From JACVRN01 sp963715565 (lineage in GTDB: Bacteria > Acidobacteriota > Blastocatellia > Pyrinomonadales > Pyrinomonadaceae): a DNA stretch of 64,000 bases. Each line of letters starts with the position of its first letter. Position 1 is the stretch's first letter. Of the stretch, positions 51,781 through 61,002 are shown in pieces. Made by a program: the position numbers and the translations under genes. Below the pieces are notes generated by a model. That model was not told the DNA's origin and did not search any database. It saw nothing but the letters and a program-made list of their open reading frames with translations. The stretch lies in assembly GCA_963715565.1 (NCBI GenBank), contig OY970256.1:5270001-5334000 (forward strand). The letters run 5' to 3'.

Positions 51781-53964
51781 ATGAGACTAAAATTTATGAC
51801 AGTGTTTTTGACAATCATGCTCGCGGCTTTGGCCGGAGCATTCGCAAGCCTTTTACCGGAAACGGAACAGACCGCGTTGGCGCAAAGCGCGACGGCGAAG
51901 GTCAACGGTCGCATCGCTTTTAGCGCCCGCCGCGCTCATAACAATTATGAGATTTATACTACGAACCCGGACGGGAGCGCCGTCCAGCGAATCACTAACA
52001 CTACGAAGGACAACTTCTCGCCCGCGTGGTCGCCCGACGGCGCGAAGATAGCTTTCGCGAGCCGCCGCGACAGCCTCTTTCTGGAAATCTACGTCATGAA
52101 CGCGGACGGCACAAACGCTGTTCGTCTGACCAACAACACGACGATAGAGGATTTCGAGCCAGCGTGGTCGCCAGACGGCACGCGCTTGGCTTTCACAGCC
52201 GTCTATACGTCCGGCGTCCTCCACGACGATTTGCCCTCACCGCCGCCCGTGCCGACGGCTCATAACGGGGCGGACATTTTTGTCGTCAACACGGACGGGA
52301 GCGGTCTGACGCGACTTACGACCAACAGTGGAACGGCCAACTGGGGTCCGACGTGGTCGCCTGATGGAACGCGCATCGCGTTTGCGAGTGATCGAGACGG
52401 CAACGCGGAAATCTATTCGATGAACGAGGACGGCACAAACCAGACTCGAATCACGAATCACACGGCGCGCGATTTCGACCCCGCGTGGTCGCCCGACGGT
52501 AGCCGCATAGCCTTTGCCAGCAGCCGTAGCGAGAATCATTGTTGCGGCATCCCGAGCAACGACGAAATCTATTCGATGAAGCCGGACGGATCGGACATCA
52601 AGAGACTCACGGACGGGCCGAACTTCATCAACACTAGCCCTGCATGGTCGCCCGACGGGACGAAGATTGCTTTTCAGCGCTACCTGATTAACGGATTCGT
52701 GCCCGATACATTTCATGTTTATGCGATGAATGCTGATGGCAGCAACTTGCGCGGCGTCACGGCTTATTATCAGGGGCACGACATACAGCCCGACTGGCAA
52801 GCGTTGCCCGCAGGCTCCACGCCTTCTTCGGGCTGGATTCCGGCCACGTTCGAGCACGTGGAGGTGAAACTCGAAGCCTGGACCACACAGGGCAGGACTA
52901 ACGTCAAAGTTACTTTGACTTTCCCGAGCGCAGGCTTCCGCGTCGTCGATTGGGGACAGGTCGTGCGAAGCGGCAACGACTTTTCCGTGGACGCGAAGGT
53001 GGAGATGTGGACCGAAGGCTCGGCGCAGGTGATTACCACGGCCACGCATATTTATGATCTGGGCGCGATTGCGCCCGGCGGCTACACCTTCACATTCAAG
53101 AGCTGGGGCGCAGCCGTCAAGACCATCTCTTTCACAGTCCCGGCTTCGACGGGTTCCACGAACCTGATAGACAACCAGCGAGAGTTCGTGCGCTGGCAGT
53201 ACAAAGACTTCTTAGGACGTGAGCCTGATCAGGCGGGATGGGATTTCTGGACCGACAACATCACGAAATGCAACGACGCGGCGCGGCGTCCCGCAGGACA
53301 GACTGTAGAGCAGTGCATAGACCGCCAGCGCACGACGACAAGCGCGGCCTTCTTCATGTCGCCGGAGTTTCTGCACACAGGCTATTACGTCTATCGCGTC
53401 TACAAGGGAGCGTTGGGGCGCGCGCCGTTGCTTTCGGAATTCACAACCGATCATGCAATCGTCACGCAGGGCATCATCGCGGGCGGCCAGTTGTCCGCCG
53501 AGACGATTAATCAGAACAAGCGCACTCTCGTTGACCAGTTTGTACAGCGAGCGGAGTTTCTGGCTATTTACGGCGGGCTGGACAATGGTCAATACGTCGC
53601 CAGGCTTTTTCAGAACACGGGCACGCTCGCGTCCGATGCGGAAAAGCAGGCGCTCGTAGATGGTCTGAACGCGGGAACGGAAACGCGTGCCAGCGTGTTA
53701 CAGAAAGCAGTGGACGGAATCATCGTCCTCGCCGAAGGCGTGCAGCAGTTTACGACCGCATACGGACAGGCGTTTTACGGCAGGGAGTTTAACAACGCCT
53801 TTGTCCAGATGGAGTACTTCGGCTACATGCGCCGCGACCCGGACGCGCCGGGCTACGAGCACTGGCTGGGGAAACTGAACACTTACGGCAACTACGTTGA
53901 CGCCGAGATGGTTCGCTCGTTCATCGTCTCGCCCGAATACAGGGCCAGATTCGGGCAGCCGTAA
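51781..53964 (+). CDS. Exported TolB/PD40 beta-propeller with Ig-like and DUF4214 modules
   Basis: This 727-aa protein has a signal peptide (about 1-35). Six PD40/WD40-like blades follow (about 38-345), each with an AWSPDGTxIAF-type motif paired with an EIYxMNxDGxxxxRLT strand. The Ig-like module (VEVKLEAWTTQG to about 460) and DUF4214 domain (about 465-727, ending SPEYRARFGQP) match those of the dehydrogenase and nuclease proteins, without the Pro-Thr linker. GAGGAG lies about 7 bp before the ATG. It follows the TonB receptor by 13 bp. It may bind a ligand or protein at the cell surface for that receptor; this is inferred. Confidence 0.88.
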   Translation: MRLKFMTVFLTIMLAALAGAFASLLPETEQTALAQSATAKVNGRIAFSARRAHNNYEIYTTNPDGSAVQRITNTTKDNFSPAWSPDGAKIAFASRRDSLFLEIYVMNADGTNAVRLTNNTTIEDFEPAWSPDGTRLAFTAVYTSGVLHDDLPSPPPVPTAHNGADIFVVNTDGSGLTRLTTNSGTANWGPTWSPDGTRIAFASDRDGNAEIYSMNEDGTNQTRITNHTARDFDPAWSPDGSRIAFASSRSENHCCGIPSNDEIYSMKPDGSDIKRLTDGPNFINTSPAWSPDGTKIAFQRYLINGFVPDTFHVYAMNADGSNLRGVTAYYQGHDIQPDWQALPAGSTPSSGWIPATFEHVEVKLEAWTTQGRTNVKVTLTFPSAGFRVVDWGQVVRSGNDFSVDAKVEMWTEGSAQVITTATHIYDLGAIAPGGYTFTFKSWGAAVKTISFTVPASTGSTNLIDNQREFVRWQYKDFLGREPDQAGWDFWTDNITKCNDAARRPAGQTVEQCIDRQRTTTSAAFFMSPEFLHTGYYVYRVYKGALGRAPLLSEFTTDHAIVTQGIIAGGQLSAETINQNKRTLVDQFVQRAEFLAIYGGLDNGQYVARLFQNTGTLASDAEKQALVDGLNAGTETRASVLQKAVDGIIVLAEGVQQFTTAYGQAFYGREFNNAFVQMEYFGYMRRDPDAPGYEHWLGKLNTYGNYVDAEMVRSFIVSPEYRARFGQP

Positions 53965-53970
53965 AAAGCT

Positions 53971-54064
53971 TCACCGCCGAGACGCAGAGGACGCGGAGTT
54001 AACGCAGAGAAAAGAATTCAACTCTCTCTGCGTCGGCTCTGCGCTCTTTGCGTCTCGGCGGTGA
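53971..54064. repeat. Imperfect inverted repeat, CGCAGAGA word family
   Basis: It is bounded by TCACCGCCGAGACGCAGAG and its near-complement CTCTTTGCGTCTCGGCGGTGA. It is the third copy of the 2459 family and starts 6 bp after a stop codon. Confidence 0.75.
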
Positions 54065-54143
54065 GCCGCTTTTGCGGGAACATTCCTGTGGCTTCCGGTG
54101 TCTAACGCTTCGGCGGTCGAATGCTTTGCTCTCGCGGTGATAA

Positions 54144-55019
54144 ATGCTGAAGCCTGTCAATCTTCGTCCTGGTGCTCTCGTCTTGCTGATGGTCGTCCTG
54201 ATGAGTTGCGCGAGCAGCGCGCGGCAATCTGACGGAACCGTTCGCCCGAAAAGCCTGAGTGCAGCGTCGCAGACTCCTTCACAAACTTCGCCCATACAGA
54301 ATCCGGGGCGCGTCATACACGTCGTCGTGGCGCTCTGCGATAATCAATATCAGGGCATCGTTCCCGTTCCGGCGGACATTGGCAACGGCGACGACCCGGC
54401 TCGCAATTTATACTGGGGCGCGGGCTACGGCGTCAAAAATCATTTCCGCAAGGCGAAGGATTGGGCGCTCCTACTGGAAGTTGAAAATCCAAAACAGGCT
54501 GTGCTTGAGCGTGTCGTCTTCAAACATCGTGCGCTCGATGTTTACATGGTCGCGGACGCTTATCAGGGCCGCGAGATTAGACGGAGCACGATAGACTTTC
54601 TGCGCTTCTCGTCGGGCCGCGACGTGGAAGAGGTTGCGCTTCGCGTGGGCGCACGGGAGTTGAAACTGGCTGCCGGTGGCGGCTCAGACCTTGTGGCCTA
54701 CGTAGGCCACGACGGCCTGATGGATTTCAGCCTGCCGGAATACCCGCAGAAAGTGGACGAGCGCGCACGCAACGCGGTGATTCTAGCCTGCGCGAGCAAG
54801 CAGTATTTTACTAAGCCGCTTCAGCAAACGGGCGCGCACCCGCTCCTCTGGACCACAAACCTGATGGCCCCGGAGGCTTACGTCCTCAAGGCTGCCGTTG
54901 ACGGTTGGATAAACAATGAAACCGGGGAGGCTGTGCGCCGCCGCGCGGCTGAAGCTTATAACCGCTATCAGAAATGCGGCCTGCGCGGCGCGATGAATCT
55001 CTTCGCTACCGGATGGTGA
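54144..55019 (+). CDS. Lipoprotein with possible caspase-like (clan CD) fold
   Basis: This 291-aa protein begins with a signal peptide and a possible lipobox, LMSC (Cys22). After a Ser/Thr/Pro-rich spacer, a conserved-looking domain starts at about 57 (RVIHVVVALCDNQYQGIVPV). Two segments resemble the catalytic pair of caspase-fold peptidases. One is hydrophobic strand LVAYVGH followed by DG (His189). The other is hydrophobic strand NAVILAC followed by AS (Cys216), 27 residues later. This is pattern recognition, not a family match, and the HDG differs from the usual HG. No operon partner is evident; the MacB-like gene faces it 15 bp away. Confidence 0.6.
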   Translation: MLKPVNLRPGALVLLMVVLMSCASSARQSDGTVRPKSLSAASQTPSQTSPIQNPGRVIHVVVALCDNQYQGIVPVPADIGNGDDPARNLYWGAGYGVKNHFRKAKDWALLLEVENPKQAVLERVVFKHRALDVYMVADAYQGREIRRSTIDFLRFSSGRDVEEVALRVGARELKLAAGGGSDLVAYVGHDGLMDFSLPEYPQKVDERARNAVILACASKQYFTKPLQQTGAHPLLWTTNLMAPEAYVLKAAVDGWINNETGEAVRRRAAEAYNRYQKCGLRGAMNLFATGW

Positions 55020-55034
55020 GACGGTAAAAAGTTT

Positions 55035-56303
55035 CTATTCATACCTGAGCGCTTCAATCGGATTCAGCCGCGCGGCCTTCCAAGCGGGCCAGAGACCGAA
55101 GCCCACGCCGAGCGCGACCGACACTACAAAGCCCACGACAGGCGACCACAAAGGAATGTGCGTCGGCATGATGGTCTGTATCAAGAGAGCTATGACCGAG
55201 CCGAAGATGATGCCGAGCACGCCGCCCATGCCCGTCAGCGTCGCCGCCTCAATCAAAAACTGCATGATGATGTCGCTCCGGCGCGCACCTATAGCCTTAC
55301 GCACGCCTATCTCTTTGGTTCGCTCCGTCACAGACACGAGCATGATATTCATCACGCCTATGCCGCCGATTAAAAGCCCTACGGAAGAGATGGCGACCAT
55401 GAGCGCGAAGACGCCGCCCGTGATGGCCGAGAACTGCTCTATGATTTGGTCCGAAGACGAGATGCCAAAGTTGTCTGGCTTATCGTGCGGAACTTTTCTT
55501 CTTTTACGTAAGACCTCGCGTACTTCTTCGAGGGCTTCGCGCATACGTCCGGGCGCGGCCTGCGCCATGATGAAATTATCGTCCACGTCCGGGTAAAGCT
55601 GGTGCAGGGTCAGGTACGGAAGATAGACGGCCTTGTTCTCGTTGTTGGGGTCTTCCGCGCCGACCAGAAAAGTTTCGCGCTCTGCCAGCACGCCTATGAT
55701 GCGGTAGTTGCGACCGTCAATCATTAGCTCTCGATCAACGGCTTCGGTAAAGGGAAAGAGCGTGTTCGCTACGTCGCGGCCTATGACGACGACGTCCGCG
55801 CGCCGCTGGTTCTCCTCTTCCGTAAAGTAGCGCCCTTCCGCCACGGTCGTCACACCCATCCTGAAATAAGCGGGCAGCGTGCCCTGCACACTGGCGTTGG
55901 TCATCTCTATGTCGCGGTTGCGAATATTGACGCGCTCTGTAAAAGGCCCGGCGGTAAAATCCACTGGCGACATAAAGGGCGCGACAAACGTCACCGAAGG
56001 ACACTCGGCTTGTAAGGCCAGCGCGTCCTCGTAGCTCAGGGATTTACGCATGCGCTCCTCGGCGCTCGGGTTAAAGTTAAAGCCGGGGTCGAACTTGTAA
56101 AGATAGATGGAATTTGTCCCGAAGGATTCAATCTCCTTCTGCACGCGCTCGTCTATACCTGAGACAAACGCCGCGATGACAATCACCGTCGTCGTCCCCA
56201 CCACCACGCCCAGAATGGTAAGGAGCGAGCGCAGCTTATGCTGCCACAGCGTATCGAGCGCCATACGCAGGTTTTCGTAAATGTCAGTGCGAAGCAACTT
56301 CAT
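55035..56303 (-). CDS. MacB-type ABC transporter permease
   Basis: This 422-aa protein has TM1 at about 22-45 and a MacB-type periplasmic core domain at about 50-260. Three C-terminal helices of the FtsX domain follow (about 290-410), including IMLVSVTERTKEIGVRKAIGARRSD. It should work as a mechanotransmission permease dimer with a MacB-like ATPase. No ATPase or MacA-like adaptor is adjacent. It lies downstream of a second permease gene, separated by a short inverted repeat. Start ATG 56303 (MKLLRTDIYENLRMAL) is standard for the family. Confidence 0.9.
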   Translation of the reverse strand: MKLLRTDIYENLRMALDTLWQHKLRSLLTILGVVVGTTTVIVIAAFVSGIDERVQKEIESFGTNSIYLYKFDPGFNFNPSAEERMRKSLSYEDALALQAECPSVTFVAPFMSPVDFTAGPFTERVNIRNRDIEMTNASVQGTLPAYFRMGVTTVAEGRYFTEEENQRRADVVVIGRDVANTLFPFTEAVDRELMIDGRNYRIIGVLAERETFLVGAEDPNNENKAVYLPYLTLHQLYPDVDDNFIMAQAAPGRMREALEEVREVLRKRRKVPHDKPDNFGISSSDQIIEQFSAITGGVFALMVAISSVGLLIGGIGVMNIMLVSVTERTKEIGVRKAIGARRSDIIMQFLIEAATLTGMGGVLGIIFGSVIALLIQTIMPTHIPLWSPVVGFVVSVALGVGFGLWPAWKAARLNPIEALRYE

Positions 56304-56315
56304 AAGAATTTAATC

Positions 56316-56366
56316 ATTGATTCATCGGTTCATTGATTCAATGACAAAATGAACCGATGAATCAAT
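56316..56366. repeat. Inverted repeat, TGATTCATCGGTTCAT word family, overlapping a stop codon
   Basis: Arms 56316-56333 and 56349-56366 are perfect 18-bp complements. The right arm includes the stop codon of the upstream permease gene (56362-56364). It is the stand-alone form of words nested in the repeats at 5590, 15738, 23612 and 24950. Confidence 0.8.
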
Positions 56367-57615
56367 CGGCGCGAAGCGCCTCAATCGGATCGAGCCCGGC
56401 GGCTTTCCATGCCGGGTAGACGCCCGAGATTAAGCCTACGCTGCCGGAGACGAAGAGGGCGACCGCCACGGCAAAGAGCGGCAGTGATGTGGGCACGGGC
56501 GTCAGCGTCGCGACCAGTTTGGCGAGCAGGTATGCGACCGTGACGCCGATGGCCCCGCCCATCAGAGAGAGCAAGGTTGATTCGGCGACGAACTGCTTGA
56601 GAATGTCCGAGCGCCGCGCGCCTATGGATTTCCGCACGCCAATCTCCTTCGTGCGCTCGGTGACCGAGACGAGCATGATATTCATAATCACGATGCCGCC
56701 GACCACCAGTGAAATCGAAGTCACGCCGACCGCCGCGATTTGAATCGTCCCGAAAATCTTGTCGCGCAGCTCGTTAATCGCGCTCGGCGTGATGATGCCG
56801 AAGTTGTCGCGCTCGTTCGGCGCGAGCTTGCGCCGTGAGCGCATCACCACGCGCGCTTCGTCTATCGCATCGGCATAAGCGCTCTCGTCGTTGGAAGTGA
56901 CGCTCACTTGAATCGAGCGACGCGCGCCGTAGATGGAAAGAAAAGTCTGAAGCGGCATGGAGACGTACATGTCGCGCGATTGCCCGAAGACGGAGCCGAG
57001 CGCGCGCCCCACGCCGACCACCAGAAAGGGACGCCCGTCAATGCGTATGGTTTGATTGAGCGGCTCACTCGTGGGGAAAAGTTTTTCGGCGACGTCCGCG
57101 CCGATAAAGCAGACGTTGCGGCGCGCAGCCTCTTCCATCGTGTTGAAGTAGCGGCCCGTGGCTGCCTCTATGCGTTCTATGTCTGCGATGTTGGGCGTGG
57201 TCGCGCTGATGCGAACCCTCAGGAGCGAGACCGCGCCGAATTTAATATCGCCGAGGCTGTCTTCCTTCGCGCCCACGTCGCGGATGGCCGAGCCCCCGCG
57301 CCGCTCTCTCAAAGCCGCGTAATCGTCAAACGTAATGTCGCGGTTGCGGCGGCGCGCGGCGTTCAAGGCTTCGACGCTGGAAAAATCTTCTATGGAAAAT
57401 TTCTGGACGGCGAAGGCGTTCGTGCCTATGTTGGCGATTTTTTCATCCACGTAAGAGTTAAAGCCTTCAATCAGGGAGACGATGACAATCACCGTCGCCA
57501 CGCCGAAGATAACGCCGAGCAGCGTCAGAAAAGAGCGCAGCTTGTGCGACAGAATAGAAGCGAGAGCCAGCTTGAGCGTTTCGATAAAAGGCATCTGGTT
57601 AAATGCAAAAGTCAA
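56362..57615 (-). CDS. MacB-type ABC transporter permease, second copy
   Basis: This 417-aa protein is a paralogue of the permease at 55035. TM1 is at about 20-44, a periplasmic core follows, and three C-terminal helices have IMLVSVTERTKEIGVRKSIGARRSDILKQF. The gene is first in a two-permease operon without a visible ATPase. Its stop codon lies in the arm of an inverted repeat. Its start (ATG 57615) lies inside another (57600-57692), so both ends of the gene are marked by repeats. Two different permeases could form a heterodimer. Confidence 0.9.
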   Translation of the reverse strand: MTFAFNQMPFIETLKLALASILSHKLRSFLTLLGVIFGVATVIVIVSLIEGFNSYVDEKIANIGTNAFAVQKFSIEDFSSVEALNAARRRNRDITFDDYAALRERRGGSAIRDVGAKEDSLGDIKFGAVSLLRVRISATTPNIADIERIEAATGRYFNTMEEAARRNVCFIGADVAEKLFPTSEPLNQTIRIDGRPFLVVGVGRALGSVFGQSRDMYVSMPLQTFLSIYGARRSIQVSVTSNDESAYADAIDEARVVMRSRRKLAPNERDNFGIITPSAINELRDKIFGTIQIAAVGVTSISLVVGGIVIMNIMLVSVTERTKEIGVRKSIGARRSDILKQFVAESTLLSLMGGAIGVTVAYLLAKLVATLTPVPTSLPLFAVAVALFVSGSVGLISGVYPAWKAAGLDPIEALRAD

Positions 57616-57692
57616 AGTGCAAAATGCAGAATGAACAGAAAGAAACTTCTTTCTTTTAATTTATCATTTTGCACTTTGCATTCATCATTTTT
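57600..57692. repeat. Inverted repeat, TGCAAAGTGC word family, overlapping a start codon
   Basis: The left half (AAATGCAAAAGTCAAAGTGC) and right half (GCACTTTGCATTCATCATTT) are imperfect complements. The left end overlaps the first codons of the second permease gene. It is the stand-alone form of the words nested at 287, 37113 and 48353. Confidence 0.7.
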
Positions 57693-57739
57693 TGTATTAT
57701 ACGCTCGAAACCACATCTTTGTTGCCGGAGTTGAAGGGA

Positions 57740-58654
57740 ATGAAAGATTTGCGGCGAAGTTTCGCAGGGCTCTCTGTGGTTGGTTTCCTGATGCTGGTGC
57801 TGGCCGCGTTGCCGGTCCAGACACGCAGTCGCCGGGAGGGCCAAACAACTGCCTGTAAAAAAGAGGTCTTCGCCGCGCTCCAACCTTTGCCGAAGCTGCG
57901 GTACAGGTGCATGCCTGAAGGAGCGAGCGATTCGGACGAGCGTATTTTGAGAACGCCCGGTAGAGCGCGGGCGATGAGGAGTTATCTCAGCGCGCTCGAA
58001 CGATTGAGCGCGCTCACGTGGTGGCAGGCGCAAGTGGCGGACCTGAACGTGTGCTACTTTCGCGGGCGACCGGGCGCGCTTAACAAGGAGGAGAAAGAAA
58101 AATTCGATGTTGGGGATTATGCTACGAGCCTGCTCGGAAACAACCGTACGCGTTTGGTCATCACGAGCGATCCTTGCTATCAAACCGGCTTCGGTGGCTC
58201 GAACGCGTTTCTTCTTTACAGGATGGGCCGTGGGGTGCGCGCAACGCAGGTGCTGGACGGTTTTTATTCGCGGGCTGACAATCCAATCCATCTTGCTTTC
58301 GCCGACAACGGTGCGGAAGAAATCGTCGAAATCTCCACCACGACGGGAGGCTTGAATCCTTACAGCACCAGCTACTATTTCGTCGTGGACAAGAGGACTG
58401 GAAAAGCCGTCCCGAAGAAATTGTTTGAGGATAATGGTGTGCTGACCAACAAGCTCACGTCGGCGATGGTGCTCAGTCTTCAGGAAAGCGAAGGCGAGCT
58501 GCGCATTCTGAACGGGCGACGCCTGGCCGAATCTTTTTACGTTTATAATGAAGCGACCGAAGACGGCGAGATAGACGACGGCGGGCGAATGCTCAATAGA
58601 ATGGTTTACAGGTGGAACGGCAGGTTTTACACGGGAGCGAAAAGCGGAAAGTGA
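57740..58654 (+). CDS. Exported protein of unknown function
   Basis: The preferred start is ATG 57740 (MKDLRRSFAGLSVVGFLMLV), with GAAGGG just upstream, giving 304 aa. The longer frame begins in the inverted repeat and is rejected. A signal peptide (about 8-30) is followed by a domain with FSALTWWQAQVADLNVC-like helices and a beta-rich C-terminal half (GLNPYSTSYYFVVDKRTGK). I do not recognise a family. It is divergent from the permease operon. Confidence 0.65.
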   Translation: MKDLRRSFAGLSVVGFLMLVLAALPVQTRSRREGQTTACKKEVFAALQPLPKLRYRCMPEGASDSDERILRTPGRARAMRSYLSALERLSALTWWQAQVADLNVCYFRGRPGALNKEEKEKFDVGDYATSLLGNNRTRLVITSDPCYQTGFGGSNAFLLYRMGRGVRATQVLDGFYSRADNPIHLAFADNGAEEIVEISTTTGGLNPYSTSYYFVVDKRTGKAVPKKLFEDNGVLTNKLTSAMVLSLQESEGELRILNGRRLAESFYVYNEATEDGEIDDGGRMLNRMVYRWNGRFYTGAKSGK

Positions 58655-58658
58655 AAAT

Positions 58659-58851
58659 TAGCCCCTGAAAGGGGCGTCATAACAGTAGCCCAGCACGTCA
58701 GTGCTGGGTTTACGGCAGCACAAGTTTTATAAAGCCCCGTCAGGGGCGACATCCCATTATGCCGCCCCTGACGGGGCTCAATCATTTATTCGACGCTTGT
58801 TCCCACGGCTCACGCCGTGGGCTACTGATATCCCGCCCCTCGCGGGGCTCA
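58659..58851. repeat. Concentric palindrome mosaic, second copy
   Basis: The order is GCCCCTGAAAGGGGC, TAGCCCAGCAC..GTGCTGGG, a central GCCCCGTCAGGGGC hairpin, CCCACGGCTCACGCCGTGGG and GCCCCTCGCGGGGC. Modules are arranged as at 28507-28758 but differ in sequence while keeping pairing. It starts 4 bp after a stop codon. Confidence 0.8.
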
Positions 58852-58873
58852 TCTGCCTCTTACGTAATCAAAC

Positions 58874-59797
58874 CTACTTGGGCTTGGCCTGCTCTATCTC
58901 GTATTTGACTTTGAGATAGTAGGTGAACTGCACGACCGGCTCTGTGACTACGGGGTTGATGACTGTGTCAAAGCCGTCGGCGTTCAGCGCGTTGAAGAAA
59001 AAGGTGCGGGCCTTGCGCGCGTTCTGTACCGTGTAGCGGTCGCGGTCCCTGTAAGAATAGTTTGAGACGCTTTCGGATTCGTAGGCGGTGTAGGAATCAT
59101 ACAACTCCGTAGGGTAATAGATGCTCGGGCGCTCGGCGTAGATTTGTGCGGGTGGAAGAAGCTTTGTGCCCAGAAGCGTTTCGTATCTGGTCGTCTTCTG
59201 TTTGACGATGCGCGCGGCCTCTTCGGCCAATTTTTGCTGCACGGCGGCGACGTCTTTGACGATGTAGTCTACTTTGATGAGATCGAAAATCTTGGAGGCG
59301 GCGGCGGTAATCACGAGCTTGTCCAGAAGCTGCGGGTCTTTGTAATGCACGGAGATGTTTTTCTTCAGCTCAAAGCCCATCAGCTTTTCGCGCGCGATGT
59401 TTCCTTCCAGCTCGTAGCCGTAAATCTTGTTCTGCGCCGCGAAGTCAACGTAAGTCTCGCGCTCGCCTACGCCGAGCCGCTTGAGCTGGCCTGTAAATTC
59501 CGCCACCGTGGCGTCCATCTTTTGATTGCACTCGGGCACGGTCAGGCATTCCTGCGCGAGACCGAAGACGGCCACGTACTCGTCCGCTTTGAGATTCATC
59601 AGGACGTTGGCTTCTACAAACATCGCCGTCCCCGTAGGGGGCTGGTCGTCCTTTGCCAACGCACGTTTGTTCCGCTCGTTCTGCTCGGCTTTGGCATTGC
59701 CGCCTGCCTGTGAATAGCCGATGTTACCGGAGGCTTGCGCGAACGCCCCGGAGGCCGCGCCCGCCAGCAAGAGAAAAAGGATCATCGCTCGCTTCAT
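58874..59797 (-). CDS. Exported SIMPL (DUF541)-like protein
   Basis: The ATG at 59797 (MKRAMILFLLLAGAASGAFAQ) has GGAG 6 bp upstream and leads directly into a signal peptide, so the 19 extra codons upstream are dropped (307 aa). The mature part has MFVEANVLMNLKADEYVAVFGL, the strand pattern of SIMPL domains. A Lys/Ala-rich helix with QQKLAEEAARIVKQKTTRYETLLG corresponds to the conserved helix after it. A Tyr-rich segment is at about 225-265. SIMPL proteins are envelope proteins of unknown exact role. It stands alone. Confidence 0.6.
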   Translation of the reverse strand: MKRAMILFLLLAGAASGAFAQASGNIGYSQAGGNAKAEQNERNKRALAKDDQPPTGTAMFVEANVLMNLKADEYVAVFGLAQECLTVPECNQKMDATVAEFTGQLKRLGVGERETYVDFAAQNKIYGYELEGNIAREKLMGFELKKNISVHYKDPQLLDKLVITAAASKIFDLIKVDYIVKDVAAVQQKLAEEAARIVKQKTTRYETLLGTKLLPPAQIYAERPSIYYPTELYDSYTAYESESVSNYSYRDRDRYTVQNARKARTFFFNALNADGFDTVINPVVTEPVVQFTYYLKVKYEIEQAKPK

Positions 59798-59832
59798 CTT
59801 TAACTCCTTCAATATTTTGCCTGAGTTGTCAT

Positions 59833-59898
59833 GTTGCTCCCGGTCGAGGCGCACGCCGCTCGGTCTTGTCCATTTCGAAGGTGCGAACCGGGAGCAAC
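59833..59898 (-). other. Long hairpin in the leader of the SIMPL-like gene
   Basis: GTTGCTCCCGGT (59833-59844) and ACCGGGAGCAAC (59887-59898) form a perfect 12-bp stem with a 42-nt loop. On the minus strand it lies 35 bp before the gene. It may regulate the message. 59899-60222 shows no gene. Confidence 0.45.
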
Positions 59899-60222
59899 CG
59901 GGGAGTCCTTAGAGCTTTTCCCACTTTCCGAAATCGAAATTACGTTAGAACGGAAAATGGCGCAAGGGTCTTTCAAATTCAACTATTTACAAGAAGTCGG
60001 ACGACGCGTGGGCCTGTTTTTGCAGCCCCTTTGTACGGGCCTCAAGAATTTCTCAAGTCGTATATATAGAATGCTCAGTGTCTCGGGCGCGCACCCCCGG
60101 CGCATATGGGCTTTAGCTGGTTAAACCTTTACGTGGGAATAGGATAGGATTTGTGAACGATGCTTGCTCTAAAAAATCCTCATGAATTCGTCCACAGGGG
60201 ACGGAAACCAGGGTTAATAAAA

Positions 60223-61002
60223 ATGCAACTGATCCTCGACAAAATCACGACCCCCGATGAATTGCCGCTTGTCTCGCGCGCGCGCCTGCTGGATGCGCTT
60301 CACGAGAGCCTTGCGTCATGCACTTCGACCATCATCAACGGGCGCGCAGGGACGGGCAAAACCATGCTCGCTACCGATTTCGCACACCGATCGGGAAGAC
60401 GCGTCGGCTGGTACAAGGTGGACGCGGCGGACACGGAGCTGCGCGTCTTCTTTCAATATCTGGTCGAGAGCGTGAGCCGCCTGCGCACGGGCTTCGGGCA
60501 GGAAGCCCTGCATCGGCTGTTGGCCGAGACGACCAACATAGAGGACGTGCCGCTGCTTGCAGAAGCTTTTGTTTACGAGCTGCTGGAAAGCGCGGGCGAG
60601 CCGCTCTTGCTGGTGATAGACGACCTGCATCTTGTCTACGACGCCGAATGGGTCGTGCCGTTTTTCCGCCGCCTCCTTCCGCTCTTGCCCGCAGACGCGC
60701 ACGTACTGATTACGGGCCGTAGTCTGCCACCCGCTCCGCTCTGGCGCATGCGCTCCAAGCAGACGCTCTGCGTGATAGAAGAAGAGATGCTGGCCTTTAC
60801 CGAGGACGAGACCAAAAAATTGTTCGAGCTGTACGGATTGGCCGACAAGCATGCCGGGAACGTGTTGGACGAGACACACGGGCGCGCGGCGGTCATCGAT
60901 GCCTTGGCGCGATTGATGAGCGCTTCGAGCAAAGCCGCCGAATCGGTCGCCGCTATTAAAAGATGGCGACGCATGATTCCGGTTGATTTAGTCCAGAGCT
61001 AA
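60223..61002 (+). CDS. Stand-alone STAND-type ATPase domain
   Basis: From ATG 60223 (MQLILDKITTPDELPLVSRARL) the protein is 259 aa; an ATG 63 bp upstream is possible but its codons look non-coding. It matches the N-terminal ATPase of MalT-type regulators. Walker A is NGRAGTGKTM, the WYKVDAADTE block follows, Walker B is LLLVIDDLHLV, and the sensor is LITGRS. The TPR and DNA-binding parts of such regulators are absent; it stops soon after the winged-helix region begins. It is followed by a longer relative (61391), so it may be a truncated paralogue or a separate partner. Confidence 0.7.
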   Translation: MQLILDKITTPDELPLVSRARLLDALHESLASCTSTIINGRAGTGKTMLATDFAHRSGRRVGWYKVDAADTELRVFFQYLVESVSRLRTGFGQEALHRLLAETTNIEDVPLLAEAFVYELLESAGEPLLLVIDDLHLVYDAEWVVPFFRRLLPLLPADAHVLITGRSLPPAPLWRMRSKQTLCVIEEEMLAFTEDETKKLFELYGLADKHAGNVLDETHGRAAVIDALARLMSASSKAAESVAAIKRWRRMIPVDLVQS

